In this document: positions 1-6,420 of the stretch, piece by piece
Layout of the letters: each line of letters opens with the position of its first letter
How positions within the stretch are numbered: the stretch's first letter is position 1
Assembly (NCBI GenBank): GCA_031273965.1
Contig: JAISQX010000125.1
Coordinates: forward strand, 1-8,114
Direction of reading: 5' to 3'
Length of the DNA stretch: 8,114 nt
Origin: Clostridiales bacterium
GTDB lineage: Bacteria; Bacillota; Clostridia; Christensenellales; JAISNN01
Program-made: the position numbers and the translations under genes
Notes under the pieces: generated by a model
Database searches by the model: none
Seen by the model: only the letters and a program-made list of their open reading frames with translations
What the model was told of the DNA's origin: nothing

Positions 1-1769
1 TTCATCTCACCCAATCCTTTATACCTTTGAAGCTGATACGAAGATTTTCCCAGATCCTGAAGTACGGCTCTCAATTCGTCGTCATTGTAAGCGTACTTTA
101 CACTGTCTCGCCTAGCGATTTTGTAGAGCGGCGGCATACCGATATACACATGACCGTCGGTTATAAGCTCTTTCATATAACGGAAAAAGAACGTCAAAAG
201 TATCGAACGGATATGCGCGCCGTCCTGATCGGCGTCCGCAAGGATAATCACCTTGTCGTATTTTAAGTCTTTCGGGTCGTAATCCTCCAATATTCCCGTT
301 CCGAGAGCGCTTATGATGCTTCTTATCTCATCGTTTGAAAGCAGTTGCTCCAACCTCTTTTTCTCGGCGTTTATAGGCTTTCCGCGTAGCGGCAATATAG
401 CCTGAAACGCCCTGTCTCTCCCTTGCTTCGCGCTTCCTCCCGCCGAATCGCCCTCGACGATAAATAACTCGTTGTGCGAAGCGTTCTTTCCCGTGCAAGC
501 GGAAAGTTTTCCCACGAGATTGGAGTTGCTCATACTATTTTTTTGACGCGCCACTTCTTTGGCGACTCTCGCCGCCTCCCTGGCTTTCGCCGCCGAAATA
601 GCTTTTGTCAATATCTTATCAAGCACGGGTTTATTCATATTATCCAAAAAAAACTCTTCCAATCTTGTCGTTATTAGGTTTTCGACTATGGATTTTACCT
701 CGACATTTCCGAGCTTTGTTTTTGTTTGTCCCTCAAACTGAACGTTTTGCATACTGACCGCAAGCACCGCGGTAATGCCCTCTCTAAAGTCCTCGCCCTG
801 AAGATTCGCGTCCTTTTCCTTTAGATAACCTTTTTTTCTCGCCGCATCGTTTAATACCTTTGTCAACGCCGATTTAAAACCCGTTTCGTGCGTGCCGCCC
901 TCCGTAGTCGGAATATTGTTAACGTAAGAAAAAACGCTTTCGGTATAAACGTCGGTATGCTGAAACGACAGCGCCATTCTAAATTTATCCGTCTTATCTT
1001 CAATAAACACGGGTTCGCTGTAAAGAGAAACTTTCTCGTCGTTCAAAAACAAAACGAAGTCCTTTAACCCTCCGATATAGTGGTATTCATAAATCTTAAA
1101 ATCGTCGTCCATTCTTACGCGTCTGTCCGTAAGCTTTATCTTTATACCTTTATTCAAAAAAGCTATTTCACGAAGCCGTTTAGATATACTGTCTATCAAA
1201 AATTTTTCGTCGCCGAATACGCGTCTGTCCGGCAAAAATTTTACGTAAGTACCCCTTTTGTCGGTTTCTTTCACGCATACGATTTCGGTCTTTTTGACGC
1301 CGCTCTTTATCTTGCCGTCTATTTCCGGAGAGTGAAACTCCTGCCTGTATAGCTTTCCGTCTTTATGTACCTCTACGAGAAGCCATTCGGAAAGCGCGTT
1401 TGTAACCGAAGCGCCGACGCCGTGCAATCCTCCTGAAAAGCTGTAATTGTCATTGTTAAACTTTGCTCCCGCGTGAAGCTGCGTAAAGACAACTTCCACG
1501 CCGCTTATTTTCATCTTGGGATGTACGTCTACGGGAATGCCGCGTCCGTTGTCAAATACGCTTGCGCTGTTATCCTCATAAATCGTAACGTCCACAGTGT
1601 CGCCAAAACCGTTGACAACCTCGTCGACCGCATTGTCGACAATTTCCCAAAGCAAATGGTGCATACCCTTGCTTCCCGTCGTACCGATATACATTCCCGG
1701 ACGCACTCTTACCGCGTCCAAACCCTCCAACACTTCGATATCGTTTGCCTTATATTCGTTACCCGACAT
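1..1769 (-). CDS. gyrB: Type IIA DNA topoisomerase subunit B (GyrB/ParE), 3' end cut by window edge
   Basis: ATPase subunit of a type IIA topoisomerase (gyrase or topo IV), which uses ATP to pass one DNA duplex through another together with a GyrA/ParC partner. The 589 visible codons contain no stop and break off inside the family motif YKGLGEM. Seen: GHKL ATPase motifs EIVDN (E42, N46), DNGRGI (D73) and GGLHGVG (113-119); transducer THE and QTK (348-350, switch lysine K350); TOPRIM motifs EGDSAGGSAKQGRDR (E439) and DADQDGAHIR (D512, D514). The compact TOPRIM has no room for the extra domain of E. coli GyrB, so about 640 aa in total is expected. The ATG at 1769 is preceded by AAGGGG at suitable spacing. 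GyrB versus ParE is not settled. The second half reads GyrB-like (FEGQTKTKLGN, SALGTGI), while HHLLWEIVDN, LHAGAKFNN and the lack of dnaA/dnaN/recF upstream would suit a clostridial ParE. The family is certain; the symbol is tentative. Confidence 0.93.
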   Translation of the reverse strand, partial: MSGNEYKANDIEVLEGLDAVRVRPGMYIGTTGSKGMHHLLWEIVDNAVDEVVNGFGDTVDVTIYEDNSASVFDNGRGIPVDVHPKMKISGVEVVFTQLHAGAKFNNDNYSFSGGLHGVGASVTNALSEWLLVEVHKDGKLYRQEFHSPEIDGKIKSGVKKTEIVCVKETDKRGTYVKFLPDRRVFGDEKFLIDSISKRLREIAFLNKGIKIKLTDRRVRMDDDFKIYEYHYIGGLKDFVLFLNDEKVSLYSEPVFIEDKTDKFRMALSFQHTDVYTESVFSYVNNIPTTEGGTHETGFKSALTKVLNDAARKKGYLKEKDANLQGEDFREGITAVLAVSMQNVQFEGQTKTKLGNVEVKSIVENLITTRLEEFFLDNMNKPVLDKILTKAISAAKAREAARVAKEVARQKNSMSNSNLVGKLSACTGKNASHNELFIVEGDSAGGSAKQGRDRAFQAILPLRGKPINAEKKRLEQLLSNDEIRSIISALGTGILEDYDPKDLKYDKVIILADADQDGAHIRSILLTFFFRYMKELITDGHVYIGMPPLYKIARRDSVKYAYNDDELRAVLQDLGKSSYQLQRYKGLGEM

Positions 1770-1868
1770 TTGTATTTCCCCTTTTTTCGTCGTATTTTCC
1801 GCGTAAGCGACGCCCCGTGTAAATTTGCATACCATATATTGTAGACGCATCCGCTTATCGACGGATAT

Positions 1869-1897
1869 ATTATACTACACTTTTCGAAAGTTTAAAA
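1869..1897 (-). promoter_or_regulatory. Probable sigma-A promoter of the topoisomerase gene
   Basis: Read on the minus strand, a perfect -10 TATAAT (1874-1869) follows a weak -35 TTTTAA (1897-1892) by 17 bp. A/T-rich sequence, including an A8 run at 1929-1922, lies upstream and could act as an UP element. The predicted transcript starts near 1862, giving a leader of about 90 nt before the start codon at 1769. The -10 is convincing; the -35 is poor. Confidence 0.6.
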
Positions 1898-1959
1898 GTA
1901 ATTTTATGCACAAAAACAAAGTTTTTTTTATTGGCGCGCGCAGGATAACAGATAAATGA

Positions 1960-1987
1960 ATAATTATACAAGTAAACGTATAATTAT
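1960..1987. repeat. Perfect 10-bp AT-rich inverted repeat upstream of the topoisomerase promoter
   Basis: ATAATTATAC (1960-1969) and its exact complement GTATAATTAT (1978-1987) flank an 8-nt loop. It lies about 65 bp upstream of the predicted -35 box. No T-run follows on either strand, so a terminator is unlikely. An operator or a supercoil-sensitive cruciform are possible readings, neither shown. The rest of the 1770-2174 spacer holds only the promoter and the terminator listed separately. Confidence 0.45.
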
Positions 1988-2065
1988 GCCGACATGTATT
2001 ATAACCATTCGCAGTTTCATTAAAAATAATTTCCGCTCGTGCTCTCGGCGCTAATATCCTTACCG

Positions 2066-2109
2066 TTTTAAAAGCGGAAACGGCAATCGTAATGCTTGCC
2101 GTTTCCGCT
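2066..2109 (-). terminator. Hairpin terminator of the holB-ricT-GH13 operon
   Basis: AGCGGAAACGGCAA (2073-2086) and TTGCCGTTTCCGCT (2096-2109) form a perfect 14-bp stem with a 9-nt loop. Read leftward, it lies about 65 nt past the stop codon of the glycosidase and continues into TTTTAAAA. The uridine run is short (four), so termination may be incomplete. The position between two leftward units, the second of which has its own promoter, supports the call. Confidence 0.75.
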
Positions 2110-2174
2110 CTTGTATTAAATCTCTGCGTAAATTGCGTAACCTTGTTTTTTGTATATAAAAAACAGCCGAAAGA

Positions 2175-3737
2175 TTATTTTAAGTACCTGTACAAAACCG
2201 CGAAGCCTTCGCCTTCGGAAGTACATTTTTCATTTTCAAAAGTCATATTGTTACTTATGATTTCATAGTTTTTTAAATCTCCGATACGCTTAATCCCAAA
2301 AGTTACCGGAGTTTTTTTAGGACATAGAATTGTTATAACCTCATCCTTCTCTCCGACACGTTTATATATAAAGGGATTTCCGGAGAAATTCTTACTTATT
2401 ACCTTTATCGGAGCCGACGAGCGCAAAGCCGTAAGATTTCTCTTTAGCGCCGCGAGTTTTTTTACGGTGTTTAAAAGCGAATTTTCGTCGTTCGCCTGCA
2501 CGCCGACGCATCTTTGCGTATCGGCTTCGACGGGCAAATAAAGTTTATCTTCGTCGACAGTCGAAAATCCCCTGTTTTTTGTATTGTCCCATTGCATGGG
2601 CGTGCGCGAACCCGTTCGTCCGTACCCTCCGTCCTTTGATTTTATGTGTTGATAACTCATGCCCACCTCGTCGCCGTAATAGACAAAAGGCACATGCGGC
2701 ATAGTCATGTGAAATGCGAACGCCGCTTTCATTGCGTCGAAACTCCTTCCCAAAGACATTCTTTCCCTGTCGTGATTACCAAGCGTTACGGCGGCATACC
2801 CGCGCGCTTTCGCGGCGTTCATATCCGCAAAAATCTTTTTTATTCCGATGAAAAAATTTTTTCCGTTTTCGCCTAAATACGAATTTCTTGAAAAACTCTC
2901 CGGCTCGCCGCGGATGCCCGTATAGTATATGAAGTAGCCTCCTGAAAAATCTATATCAAACGATGATTTTCCGACCGCCCGCTTCGGGTGAAACCATTCG
3001 GACACAAATATGCTCTCGGGATAGCGCTCCTTTATTCTCGGAATAATGTCGTTCCAAAAAGCTATGTTGCCTTGACCGTTACGATCGTTTTTTATCATAT
3101 AATTAGCCATATCCACTCTGAAACCGGCCGCCCCCATTCCTAACCAGTAAAGACATACGTCGACGAGTTTTTGACGGTTTGCTTTGGGCGCTTCCGCGTC
3201 GATTGCATCCTGCCAGCTCTTATCCGGCTTATAGTAGCCGTAATTCAGCGCCGGTTGCATAGCGTAAAAATTTATCCTGAACATTTCGCCGCGCTCGGAT
3301 AGTCCGCTCAAAAACTGTCCGTCTTTGTTTTCCGCGGGATTGCCTAACGGCTTCCATATATACGTTCCGCTGTAAGGATTTTTTTCGTGTTTTTGAGACT
3401 CGGTAAACCATGGATGCTCTATGGACGTATGCCCCATTACGAGATCCAAAAGTATCTTTATTCCCCGCTTTTTCGCTTCGTCAAACAATTCCTTTATATC
3501 GTTTAAACTTCCGAACTTCTTGTCTATTTTATAGTAATCGGATATGTCGTATCCGCCGTCTTTAAAGGGTGATTCAAAGCAAGGATTGAGCCAAATCCCG
3601 TTGGCGCCCAATGAGGATATATAATCAAGCTTAGCCGTTATACCCTTTATATCCCCGACCCCGTCGCCGTTCGAGTCATAAAAACTCGTCGGGTAAACCT
3701 CGTAAAATACCGCGTTTTCCAAAAATTCATTTTTCAT
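2175..3737 (-). CDS. Cytoplasmic GH13 (alpha-amylase family) glycosidase
   Basis: A 520-aa retaining alpha-glucan hydrolase or transglycosylase of family GH13, probably acting on intracellular malto- or isomalto-oligosaccharides. No signal peptide is visible. Numbered from the ATG at 3737: an EF-like calcium loop DSNGDGVGD (21-29), Y63 of GYDISDY, region I DLVMGH (98-103), QPALNY (161-166), region II GFRVDMA with nucleophile D209, region III SEW with acid/base E247, region IV GNHD with D323, and GDEVGM (355-360), then a beta-rich C-terminal domain from about residue 445. All three catalytic acids are present. Region I has Gly where many members have Asn (DLVVNH). A TTG three codons upstream was rejected because AAGGAG lies only 1-2 nt before it but 10 nt before the ATG. 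The ATG is 1 nt after the ricT stop, so it is the last operon gene. Substrate (oligo-1,6-glucosidase, alpha-glucosidase, trehalose-type) cannot be assigned. Confidence 0.92.
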   Translation of the reverse strand: MKNEFLENAVFYEVYPTSFYDSNGDGVGDIKGITAKLDYISSLGANGIWLNPCFESPFKDGGYDISDYYKIDKKFGSLNDIKELFDEAKKRGIKILLDLVMGHTSIEHPWFTESQKHEKNPYSGTYIWKPLGNPAENKDGQFLSGLSERGEMFRINFYAMQPALNYGYYKPDKSWQDAIDAEAPKANRQKLVDVCLYWLGMGAAGFRVDMANYMIKNDRNGQGNIAFWNDIIPRIKERYPESIFVSEWFHPKRAVGKSSFDIDFSGGYFIYYTGIRGEPESFSRNSYLGENGKNFFIGIKKIFADMNAAKARGYAAVTLGNHDRERMSLGRSFDAMKAAFAFHMTMPHVPFVYYGDEVGMSYQHIKSKDGGYGRTGSRTPMQWDNTKNRGFSTVDEDKLYLPVEADTQRCVGVQANDENSLLNTVKKLAALKRNLTALRSSAPIKVISKNFSGNPFIYKRVGEKDEVITILCPKKTPVTFGIKRIGDLKNYEIISNNMTFENEKCTSEGEGFAVLYRYLK

Positions 3738-3738
3738 A

Positions 3739-4608
3739 TTATTCAAGCTCCTTCAGCTCGTCGTCTTCGTCGCCGGTTATTTCTCTTTCCGATTGCTTAA
3801 CGGTATTCTTTAATTCCTTGAGTTTATAATTCCTTATATCAAAAGTCCCGTCGGCAAGACGAATCTTTATTTTTGACGTTTGCCTTAAAATATCGTTGGC
3901 TTCGACGATTCCTTCTCCGTCGGGCGTTACCGCATTTGTGCCTACTTTCGGCATTTCCTTAAACGTTTCCTTATAGTATGCGTTTTCGTAAGCGAGGCAG
4001 CACATCAATCTGCCGCATATGCCGCTTATTTTTTGCGGATTCAAAGACAGACCCTGTATCTTTGCCATTTTTATCGAAACTCTTTCAAATTCAGGCAAAT
4101 GATTTTTGCAGCAACAAGGTCTCCCGCACGGCGCAAGCGCCCCAAGCATCTTGGCTTCATCGCGCTCGTATATCTGTCTAAGCTCTATTCTTATTTTAAA
4201 TATAGCCGCCAAATCCTTTACAAGCTCGCGAAAGTCCACTCTTCCCGCCGCGGTAAAAAATATCACAAGCTTTGAACGGTCAAAGGCGTATTCCGCGTCC
4301 ACAAGCTTCATAACGAGATTGCGCGCGCGGATTTTTTCTAAGGTCGTTTCCAAAACATAGACCTTATCCTCAATATTCCGCTTATAGTTTTCCTCGTCTT
4401 CTTTTGTAGCCCTCCGCTCCACGCTCTTTAACGGAGCGACAATATCGCCGTCCCTTACTTCTTTATTGGGCAAAGCGACCGTACCGTATTCTATACCCTT
4501 AGCGGTATTTACTATCGCTCCGTCGCCCTCCGAAAAGTTTTCTCCACGCGGATCAAAATAATAGATCTTGCCTTTATTGTTAAATCTTATACCCACCACT
4601 ACCGGCAT
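3739..4608 (-). CDS. ricT: RicT/YaaT (PSP1-domain) Fe-S regulatory protein
   Basis: A 289-aa PSP1-family protein. In Bacillus the homologue forms the RicA-RicF-RicT (YmcA-YlbF-YaaT) complex, which carries [4Fe-4S] clusters, supports RNase Y-dependent mRNA maturation and affects sporulation, competence and biofilm formation. Seen: the typical opening VVGIRF..GKIYYFDP (residues 4-20) and a cysteine cluster CGRPCCC (161-167) plus CGRLMCC (198-204), the presumed cluster ligands. The C-terminus is acidic (EDDELKELE). The start at 4608 was chosen because a strong GGAGG lies 10 nt upstream and the family begins there; an in-frame ATG at 4662 would add 18 atypical residues lying inside holB. The gene overlaps the holB stop by 10 bp (translational coupling) and is 1 bp from the GH13 start. 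holB-yaaT adjacency is a known Firmicutes arrangement. RicA and RicF are not in this window. Confidence 0.93.
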   Translation of the reverse strand: MPVVVGIRFNNKGKIYYFDPRGENFSEGDGAIVNTAKGIEYGTVALPNKEVRDGDIVAPLKSVERRATKEDEENYKRNIEDKVYVLETTLEKIRARNLVMKLVDAEYAFDRSKLVIFFTAAGRVDFRELVKDLAAIFKIRIELRQIYERDEAKMLGALAPCGRPCCCKNHLPEFERVSIKMAKIQGLSLNPQKISGICGRLMCCLAYENAYYKETFKEMPKVGTNAVTPDGEGIVEANDILRQTSKIKIRLADGTFDIRNYKLKELKNTVKQSEREITGDEDDELKELE

Positions 4609-5543
4609 AAATACTTTACCTCCAACATACTCATAAGCAAATTTTCGGCAACGGAAACGCACGACACGTTAAATGCGGTCTTTTTCCTTGCCGAAACTAT
4701 TAAAAAAATATATTTATTCAAGACGTTTACGCTCGTATCCTTGACAAATACCAAGCTGTCGTCGCGCGCTTCTATACCGCGCACGGACGCGCTTACGATA
4801 GTCTCCAAAATATTAAGCGTTATTTTGAAATGCTCTTTTTCAAAGGCGGGACAAAAGAGATATTTTATTATATCGCCGCTTCTCTTGACCGAGTTCATTA
4901 TCTCGACGCATTCATAAAAAAGCTTCCTATACTGCGCGTCGGCTATTATGTTGCGCGCGTTATCGACAAACCCGTCGGCGCAAAGCACGGCTTTCTCGAC
5001 AAACTCGTCGTCCGGAAACTCCTCTTTTAATATCCTAACCGCCGTCTCGCAGTCAAAATAGGTTTCATAAAGTTTTTCGCAACGCGACGCGATGGTTTTT
5101 AACACCGCGTCCTCGTTGTTTGCGGCAAGAAAAAATATAACGTATTCGGGCGGCTCTTCCAAGGATTTCAAAAGCTTATTCTGAACGGCGGGAAGCATAG
5201 CGTCCGCGTTGTTTATAAAATATAATTTATAATCCCCGTCCAAAGGCTTTATATATATGTCTCCTATAAGGTCGTCGACGTCCGCCGATGCGAATTTGGC
5301 GTTATAGACGCGTATTCCGGAATGATTGAAAGAAAGTAATTTTCGACATTCGGCGCACTCAAAGCACGCCCCGTTCATCGGCTTTTCGCAAAACAGCATG
5401 AGCGAAAAAAGCGTAAAAATATCGCTCCCCGCATTCCTGTCGGGAGTTATAAGCAGATAACCGTGCTTAAGCTTTTTTTCCGCCAACTGACTTCTCAAGT
5501 GTCTAATCGTCCGCGTATTAAAGTATGATTTGGGTTGCGTCAT
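4599..5543 (-). CDS. holB: DNA polymerase III delta' subunit
   Basis: A 314-aa clamp-loader subunit (delta'), the stator of the complex that loads the beta sliding clamp during replication. Seen: four cysteines C52, C60, C63 and C66 forming the family zinc module; KLYFINNADAM (106-116) at the Walker B position; LLKSLEEPP (124-132); and the SRC motif (153-155) carrying the arginine finger. The P-loop position (about 33-41) has no GKT/S, as expected of the non-ATP-binding delta' rather than DnaX. The start is the ATG at 5543, with AAAGGA 7 nt upstream; a GTG two codons earlier lies almost on top of that site and was rejected. First gene of the leftward operon. tmk and yaaQ, often upstream of holB in Bacillus, are absent. 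Confidence 0.92.
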   Translation of the reverse strand: MTQPKSYFNTRTIRHLRSQLAEKKLKHGYLLITPDRNAGSDIFTLFSLMLFCEKPMNGACFECAECRKLLSFNHSGIRVYNAKFASADVDDLIGDIYIKPLDGDYKLYFINNADAMLPAVQNKLLKSLEEPPEYVIFFLAANNEDAVLKTIASRCEKLYETYFDCETAVRILKEEFPDDEFVEKAVLCADGFVDNARNIIADAQYRKLFYECVEIMNSVKRSGDIIKYLFCPAFEKEHFKITLNILETIVSASVRGIEARDDSLVFVKDTSVNVLNKYIFLIVSARKKTAFNVSCVSVAENLLMSMLEVKYLCR

Positions 5544-5561
5544 TATCACTTCCTTTAAAAT

Positions 5562-5590
5562 ATTATATCATACATTCGCCGGAATAACAA
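5562..5590 (-). promoter_or_regulatory. Promoter of the holB-ricT-GH13 operon, extended -10 and very short leader
   Basis: Read on the minus strand: -35 TTGTTA (5590-5585), a 17-bp spacer, then -10 TATAAT (5567-5562) preceded by TGA, giving an extended -10 (TGnTATAAT). The predicted start of transcription is near 5555, only about 12 nt before the holB ATG, so the Shine-Dalgarno AAAGGA sits at the very 5' end of the message. No room remains for a riboswitch or leader. Confidence 0.8.
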
Positions 5591-5638
5591 GAAATATTAT
5601 ATGCCCGGTTTGCCCGCTTAGGAATTTTACTTTATTCT

Positions 5639-6097
5639 GAATTGAAACGGCTAACGCGACAAAGAAGAAAAAGACTCGAAAGAGTCCAACGTAGTTTAAA
5701 ATGTTTGCGCAACCAAATATTTATCTAAGGAAGACCGCGTATGAACCCAAAATATTGTAACACAGATTCGGGAAAATTCAAGCGTTTGAGTGAGAAAAAT
5801 CGCATACGGATTGAAAGTTGATTAGAAGCAATGAAAATTTCAATGTAATAGTCAGACGGGTTATATCGAAAAAGAAAACGCTCGGACGCCTGACCTCGGA
5901 CGAAATGTTGCGAATCAACCTCGCTATAAACGCGATGCCGCGCAAACCGTTGAACGAAAAAAGCGCGAAAGAAGCGCTCGCGGAACAATTCGAATTATTG
6001 CGCAAGCAAGGAAAAAAAGCATTTAACAAATACATTATTATCTTACAACATATGGCAGAAATTTCAAACTATCTTGTTGCGTTTGAAATTTCAATTC
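5639..6097. mobile_element. MITE-like 459-bp remnant of an IS30-family element
   Basis: The ends form an imperfect 24-bp inverted repeat: 5639-5662 against the reverse complement of 6074-6097. They share GAATTGAAA exactly and then C..AACGC.ACAA, 19 of 24 positions in all. IS30-family ends are typically 20-30 bp. Between them lie the N-terminal and C-terminal scraps of an IS30-like transposase joined without the catalytic core, so the element cannot move by itself. No clear target duplication is visible; IS30 duplications are only 2-3 bp, so this is not informative. A small GACTC-GAAA-GAGTC hairpin lies at 5673-5686. The IS30 assignment comes from recalled motifs, not from a search. Confidence 0.6.
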
Positions 6098-6108
6098 GGA
6101 AACTATAA
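5741..6108 (+). pseudogene. Internally deleted, frame-shifted IS30-like transposase
   Basis: The ATG at 5741 with AAGGAAG upstream opens a frame reading GKFKRLSEKNRIRIES, then a TGA at 5819, then LEAMKISM. This resembles the N-terminal helix-turn-helix of IS30 transposases (KFKxLTExxRIxIExxL). One frame over, VRRVISKKKT (from about 5848) continues the same helix, followed directly by GRLTSDEMLRINLAINAMPRKPLNEKSAKEAL, which resembles the IS30 C-terminal block (LTxexlxxxxxxINxxxRKxLNxkSpxE). The roughly 200 residues normally between them, including the DDE catalytic residues, are missing. The frame from 5818 runs to a stop at 6106-6108, but its last 25 or so codons pass through the terminal repeat and are probably not original. 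Two stops, a frameshift and the deletion make this a relic. Confidence 0.6.
6058..6092. repeat. Perfect 12-bp inverted repeat at the right end of the IS30 remnant
   Basis: GAAATTTCAAAC (6058-6069) and GTTTGAAATTTC (6081-6092) are exact complements around an 11-nt loop. The right arm lies inside the terminal inverted repeat of the element. No T-run follows on the plus strand. It could be a subterminal transposase-binding palindrome or a hairpin limiting read-through. Confidence 0.5.
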
Positions 6109-6146
6109 AAATATTATAAAAAAATAAAAATACATCAAAAAATCGC

Positions 6147-6175
6147 TTGACAAAAGCTAGTTATTGCCATATAAT
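6147..6175 (+). promoter_or_regulatory. Perfect-consensus sigma-A promoter, rightward
   Basis: TTGACA (6147-6152), exactly 17 bp, TATAAT (6170-6175). Transcription should begin near 6182. The transcript carries two AGGAGG motifs (6204-6209, 6214-6219) and then ATG immediately followed by TAG (6231-6236), so no protein of length is encoded at that start. It runs head-on into the leftward promoter at 6318-6346, so its RNA would be antisense to the leftward RNA. Confidence 0.75.
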
Positions 6176-6227
6176 AGAAACAGCTTCACCCGTATAGAAC
6201 AGCAGGAGGCACGAGGAGGTAATAAAA

Positions 6228-6290
6228 CTAATGTAGGAACCAACAACGTATACAGCGCATATTGACAAAAAACTTAATAATCCCTATCAT
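6228..6290 (-). CDS. Possible 20-aa hydrophobic, cysteine-containing peptide
   Basis: A 20-codon frame on the minus strand from the ATG at 6290 to the TAG at 6230-6228, beginning MIGIIKFFVN and ending CIRCWFLH. It is largely hydrophobic with three basic residues and two cysteines. AGGAGA (6305-6300) lies 9 nt upstream, and a perfect-consensus promoter (6346-6318) places the transcript start about 6 nt before that Shine-Dalgarno. Its whole length is covered in antisense by RNA from the rightward promoter at 6147. I do not recognise the peptide. The layout resembles type I toxin loci, but 20 aa is shorter than most known toxins, and a leader peptide or chance frame is possible. Confidence 0.3.
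   Translation of the reverse strand: MIGIIKFFVNMRCIRCWFLH
6262..6290 (+). promoter_or_regulatory. Possible second rightward promoter
   Basis: TTGACA (6262-6267), 17 bp, TATCAT (6285-6290). The -10 differs from consensus at one position. Transcription would start near 6297, inside the region covered by the leftward promoter. It may be fortuitous, but it is the second of three TTGACA boxes with exact 17-bp spacing within 200 bp. Confidence 0.35.
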
Positions 6291-6317
6291 CCTAAGATGT
6301 CTCCTAATATTAGATTT

Positions 6318-6346
6318 ATTATATCATATTTTTAGACATCTGTCAA
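6318..6346 (-). promoter_or_regulatory. Perfect-consensus extended -10 promoter, leftward, convergent
   Basis: On the minus strand: TTGACA (6346-6341), 17 bp, TATAAT (6323-6318), with TGA directly before the -10, giving an extended -10. Transcription should start near 6311 and read back toward the promoter at 6147, giving up to about 130 nt of overlapping complementary RNA. It drives the possible 20-codon frame at 6290-6228. AGATGTCT (6295-6302) and AGACATCT (6333-6340) form an 8-bp inverted repeat spanning the -10 and start region, possibly an operator. Confidence 0.72.
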
Positions 6347-6420
6347 ATGCGCATAAGATTTAATGAAAAATAAGAGTAAGCCGTTATGTTCGGTAAATAT
6401 TCGCATTAATATTGTTGACA

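Noticed and set aside
1473..1844. 123-codon plus-strand frame and other plus-strand frames in 27-1806
   Set aside because: They lie antisense to the topoisomerase gene and have no ribosome-binding site or family motif.
3738..3746. TTG start for the GH13 gene (three extra codons)
   Set aside because: AAGGAG lies only 1-2 nt before this TTG but 10 nt before the ATG at 3737.
3978..4360. Plus-strand frames of 67-84 codons opposite ricT
   Set aside because: Antisense shadows of a well-supported gene, with no motif of their own.
4609..4662. Upstream ATG extending RicT by 18 residues
   Set aside because: The extension lies inside holB, does not look like the family start, and the strong GGAGG serves the ATG at 4608.
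5544..5549. GTG start for holB
   Set aside because: It nearly touches the Shine-Dalgarno and would leave a leader of about 6 nt; the ATG at 5543 is better spaced.
5725..6035. Two minus-strand frames of 85-87 codons across the IS30 remnant
   Set aside because: No ribosome-binding site or family resemblance; the plus-strand IS30 motifs explain the coding bias.
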